From Chlamydiota bacterium (GTDB lineage: Bacteria > Chlamydiota > Chlamydiia > Chlamydiales > JAJFMK01), in assembly GCA_021772215.1 (NCBI GenBank), contig JAJFMK010000201.1:1-8239 (forward strand): a stretch of DNA of 8,239 nt, read 5' to 3'. The first letter of the stretch is position 1; each line of letters opens with the position of its first letter. Below are positions 7,673 to 8,239 of this stretch, in pieces. Under the pieces are notes generated by a model that saw nothing but the letters and a program-made list of their open reading frames with translations, had not been told where the DNA came from and did no database searches. A program made the translations under genes and the position numbers.

Positions 7673-7986
7673 AAATTGCATATGAGAGCGAGGCCGACGG
7701 CCTAACGATTACATTGAAGGGCAAGGCGCTCGATGGCCATGTCGCCTCTGAACTTAGAAACACTCTCAAAGAGCTGATCGAAAGAAGCGATGATAAGAAT
7801 ATCACGATCGACCTAAGCCATGTGCAGTTTCTCGACAGCTCAGGCTTTGGAGCCCTTGTGATGCTGCTAAAGTTCGCCCAAAAAAATGAGCGTCAGCTCA
7901 CCTTAAGCAACCTCACAGGGCAGGTTCAGAGCACCTTCCAGATGCTCAACCTCGATAAGCTCTTTGCTGTGAAGAGTTCGGCATAA
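7669..7986 (+). CDS. rsbV: RsbV/SpoIIAA-type anti-sigma factor antagonist (STAS domain)
   Basis: A single STAS domain of 105 residues, the usual size for this family. In its unphosphorylated form such a protein captures the RsbW-like kinase and frees the sigma factor; phosphorylation on a conserved serine switches it off. The motif IDLSHVQFLDSSGFGALV (47-64) contains the D56-S57-S58-G59 phosphorylation loop, with S58 in the position of the phosphoserine of Bacillus SpoIIAA. The STAS C-terminal helix appears as FQMLNLDKLFAV (90-101). The ATG overlaps the upstream TGA (ATGA, 7669-7672), and AAGGA (7658-7662) lies six bases before it, so the kinase and its substrate are probably made in a fixed ratio from one mRNA. 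No RsbU-type phosphatase, which would reset the switch, is in the window. The last 41 bases overlap the end of the converging minus-strand gene. Confidence 0.92.
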   Translation: MKIAYESEADGLTITLKGKALDGHVASELRNTLKELIERSDDKNITIDLSHVQFLDSSGFGALVMLLKFAQKNERQLTLSNLTGQVQSTFQMLNLDKLFAVKSSA

Positions 7987-8239
7987 TAAGTGTCATAGCC
8001 GGCCCCAGAAAAATTGTTGGCTCTAAGATCCACTTGACTACCGCATCAGGCTCATTGCCAACAAGAAGCTCTTTAAAATATTGAGAGCAGTACTCTTCAA
8101 CTCGGCTACACGCTTGAAAATAGTCATAGAACATCACCGCAGCAATAACTCTCCCTAAAGCGAGCGCCCCAGAGCTGCCAGGAATACCGATTGCTGCTAA
8201 AACAGCAAGGGCAGCACAAACAATTTTACCAATCTTTGC
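7946..8239 (-). CDS. Unrecognised membrane protein (C-terminal 97 residues, cut by the right window edge)
   Basis: I do not recognise this family. The minus-strand frame is open from the right edge to the stop at 7946-7948. The visible part has a hydrophobic segment at its start (KIGKIVCAALAVLAAIGIP), a second one (ALALGRVIAAVMF), then a polar stretch with two cysteines and many acidic residues (YFQACSRVEEYCSQYFKELL), and a third hydrophobic stretch (ILEPTIFLGPAMTLIM) before a short polar tail. This looks like a real membrane protein rather than chance reading. The true start is beyond the window; the in-frame ATG at 8137 is probably internal. It converges on the rsbV-like gene and overlaps it by 41 bases, which is unusual but possible. 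If the coding end is misjudged, the last 13 residues are the doubtful part. Confidence 0.55.
   Translation of the reverse strand, partial: AKIGKIVCAALAVLAAIGIPGSSGALALGRVIAAVMFYDYFQACSRVEEYCSQYFKELLVGNEPDAVVKWILEPTIFLGPAMTLIMPNSSQQRAYRG

Noticed and set aside
7997..8022. Possible terminator hairpin after the rsbV-like gene (AGCCGGC with GTTGGCT)
   Set aside because: Only seven pairs, two of them wobble, with a long loop and no T-run; it also lies inside the minus-strand coding frame.

Overview
The window looks like chromosomal core sequence from a member of the Chlamydiota, probably outside the genus Chlamydia. This rests on three things. The order recB, recC and a YgeD/LplT-type transporter matches what I recall of the Chlamydia trachomatis CT639-CT641 block. 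The sigma-54 gene is of the compact chlamydial size. An RsbW/RsbV-type partner-switching pair is present. I assigned everything by reading motifs and could run no search, so the phylum call is an inference. I see no tRNA, rRNA, insertion sequence, CRISPR array, phage gene or long repeat.

Layout. Positions 1-1093 (minus) hold the N-terminal third of recB, cut by the left edge. Positions 1077-3926 (minus) hold complete recC, which overlaps the recB start by 17 bases. A divergent gap of about 90 bases carries a candidate extended -10 promoter for the plus-strand gene. Positions 4019-5782 (plus) hold an LplT-like major facilitator fused to a C-terminal PlsC-like acyltransferase domain. A strong hairpin at 5815-5843 lies between this gene and rpoN (5860-7173, minus), which converge. 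After a 73-base divergent gap come rsbW-like (7247-7672) and rsbV-like (7669-7986) genes on the plus strand, joined by an ATGA stop/start overlap. The right edge cuts a minus-strand gene for an unrecognised membrane protein (7946-8239), whose 3' end overlaps the rsbV-like gene by 41 bases. No stretch over 300 bases lacks a gene.

How the genes work together. RecB and RecC form the helicase-nuclease that processes double-strand breaks, and the overlap suggests coupled synthesis. The transporter-acyltransferase fusion probably brings lysophospholipid across the inner membrane and may re-acylate it on the cytoplasmic face. RpoN is the alternative sigma factor. The RsbW/RsbV pair is a sigma-control switch, so two kinds of transcription control sit back to back on one short intergenic region.

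Most of the window is ordinary housekeeping content, and I did not find a clearly new system. The points most worth checking are the degenerate acyltransferase domain fused to the transporter, the rsbW-rsbV operon facing rpoN, a change in strand base composition at the transporter/rpoN junction, and the rsbW-like gene's ribosome-binding site, which fits an out-of-frame start better than its own.
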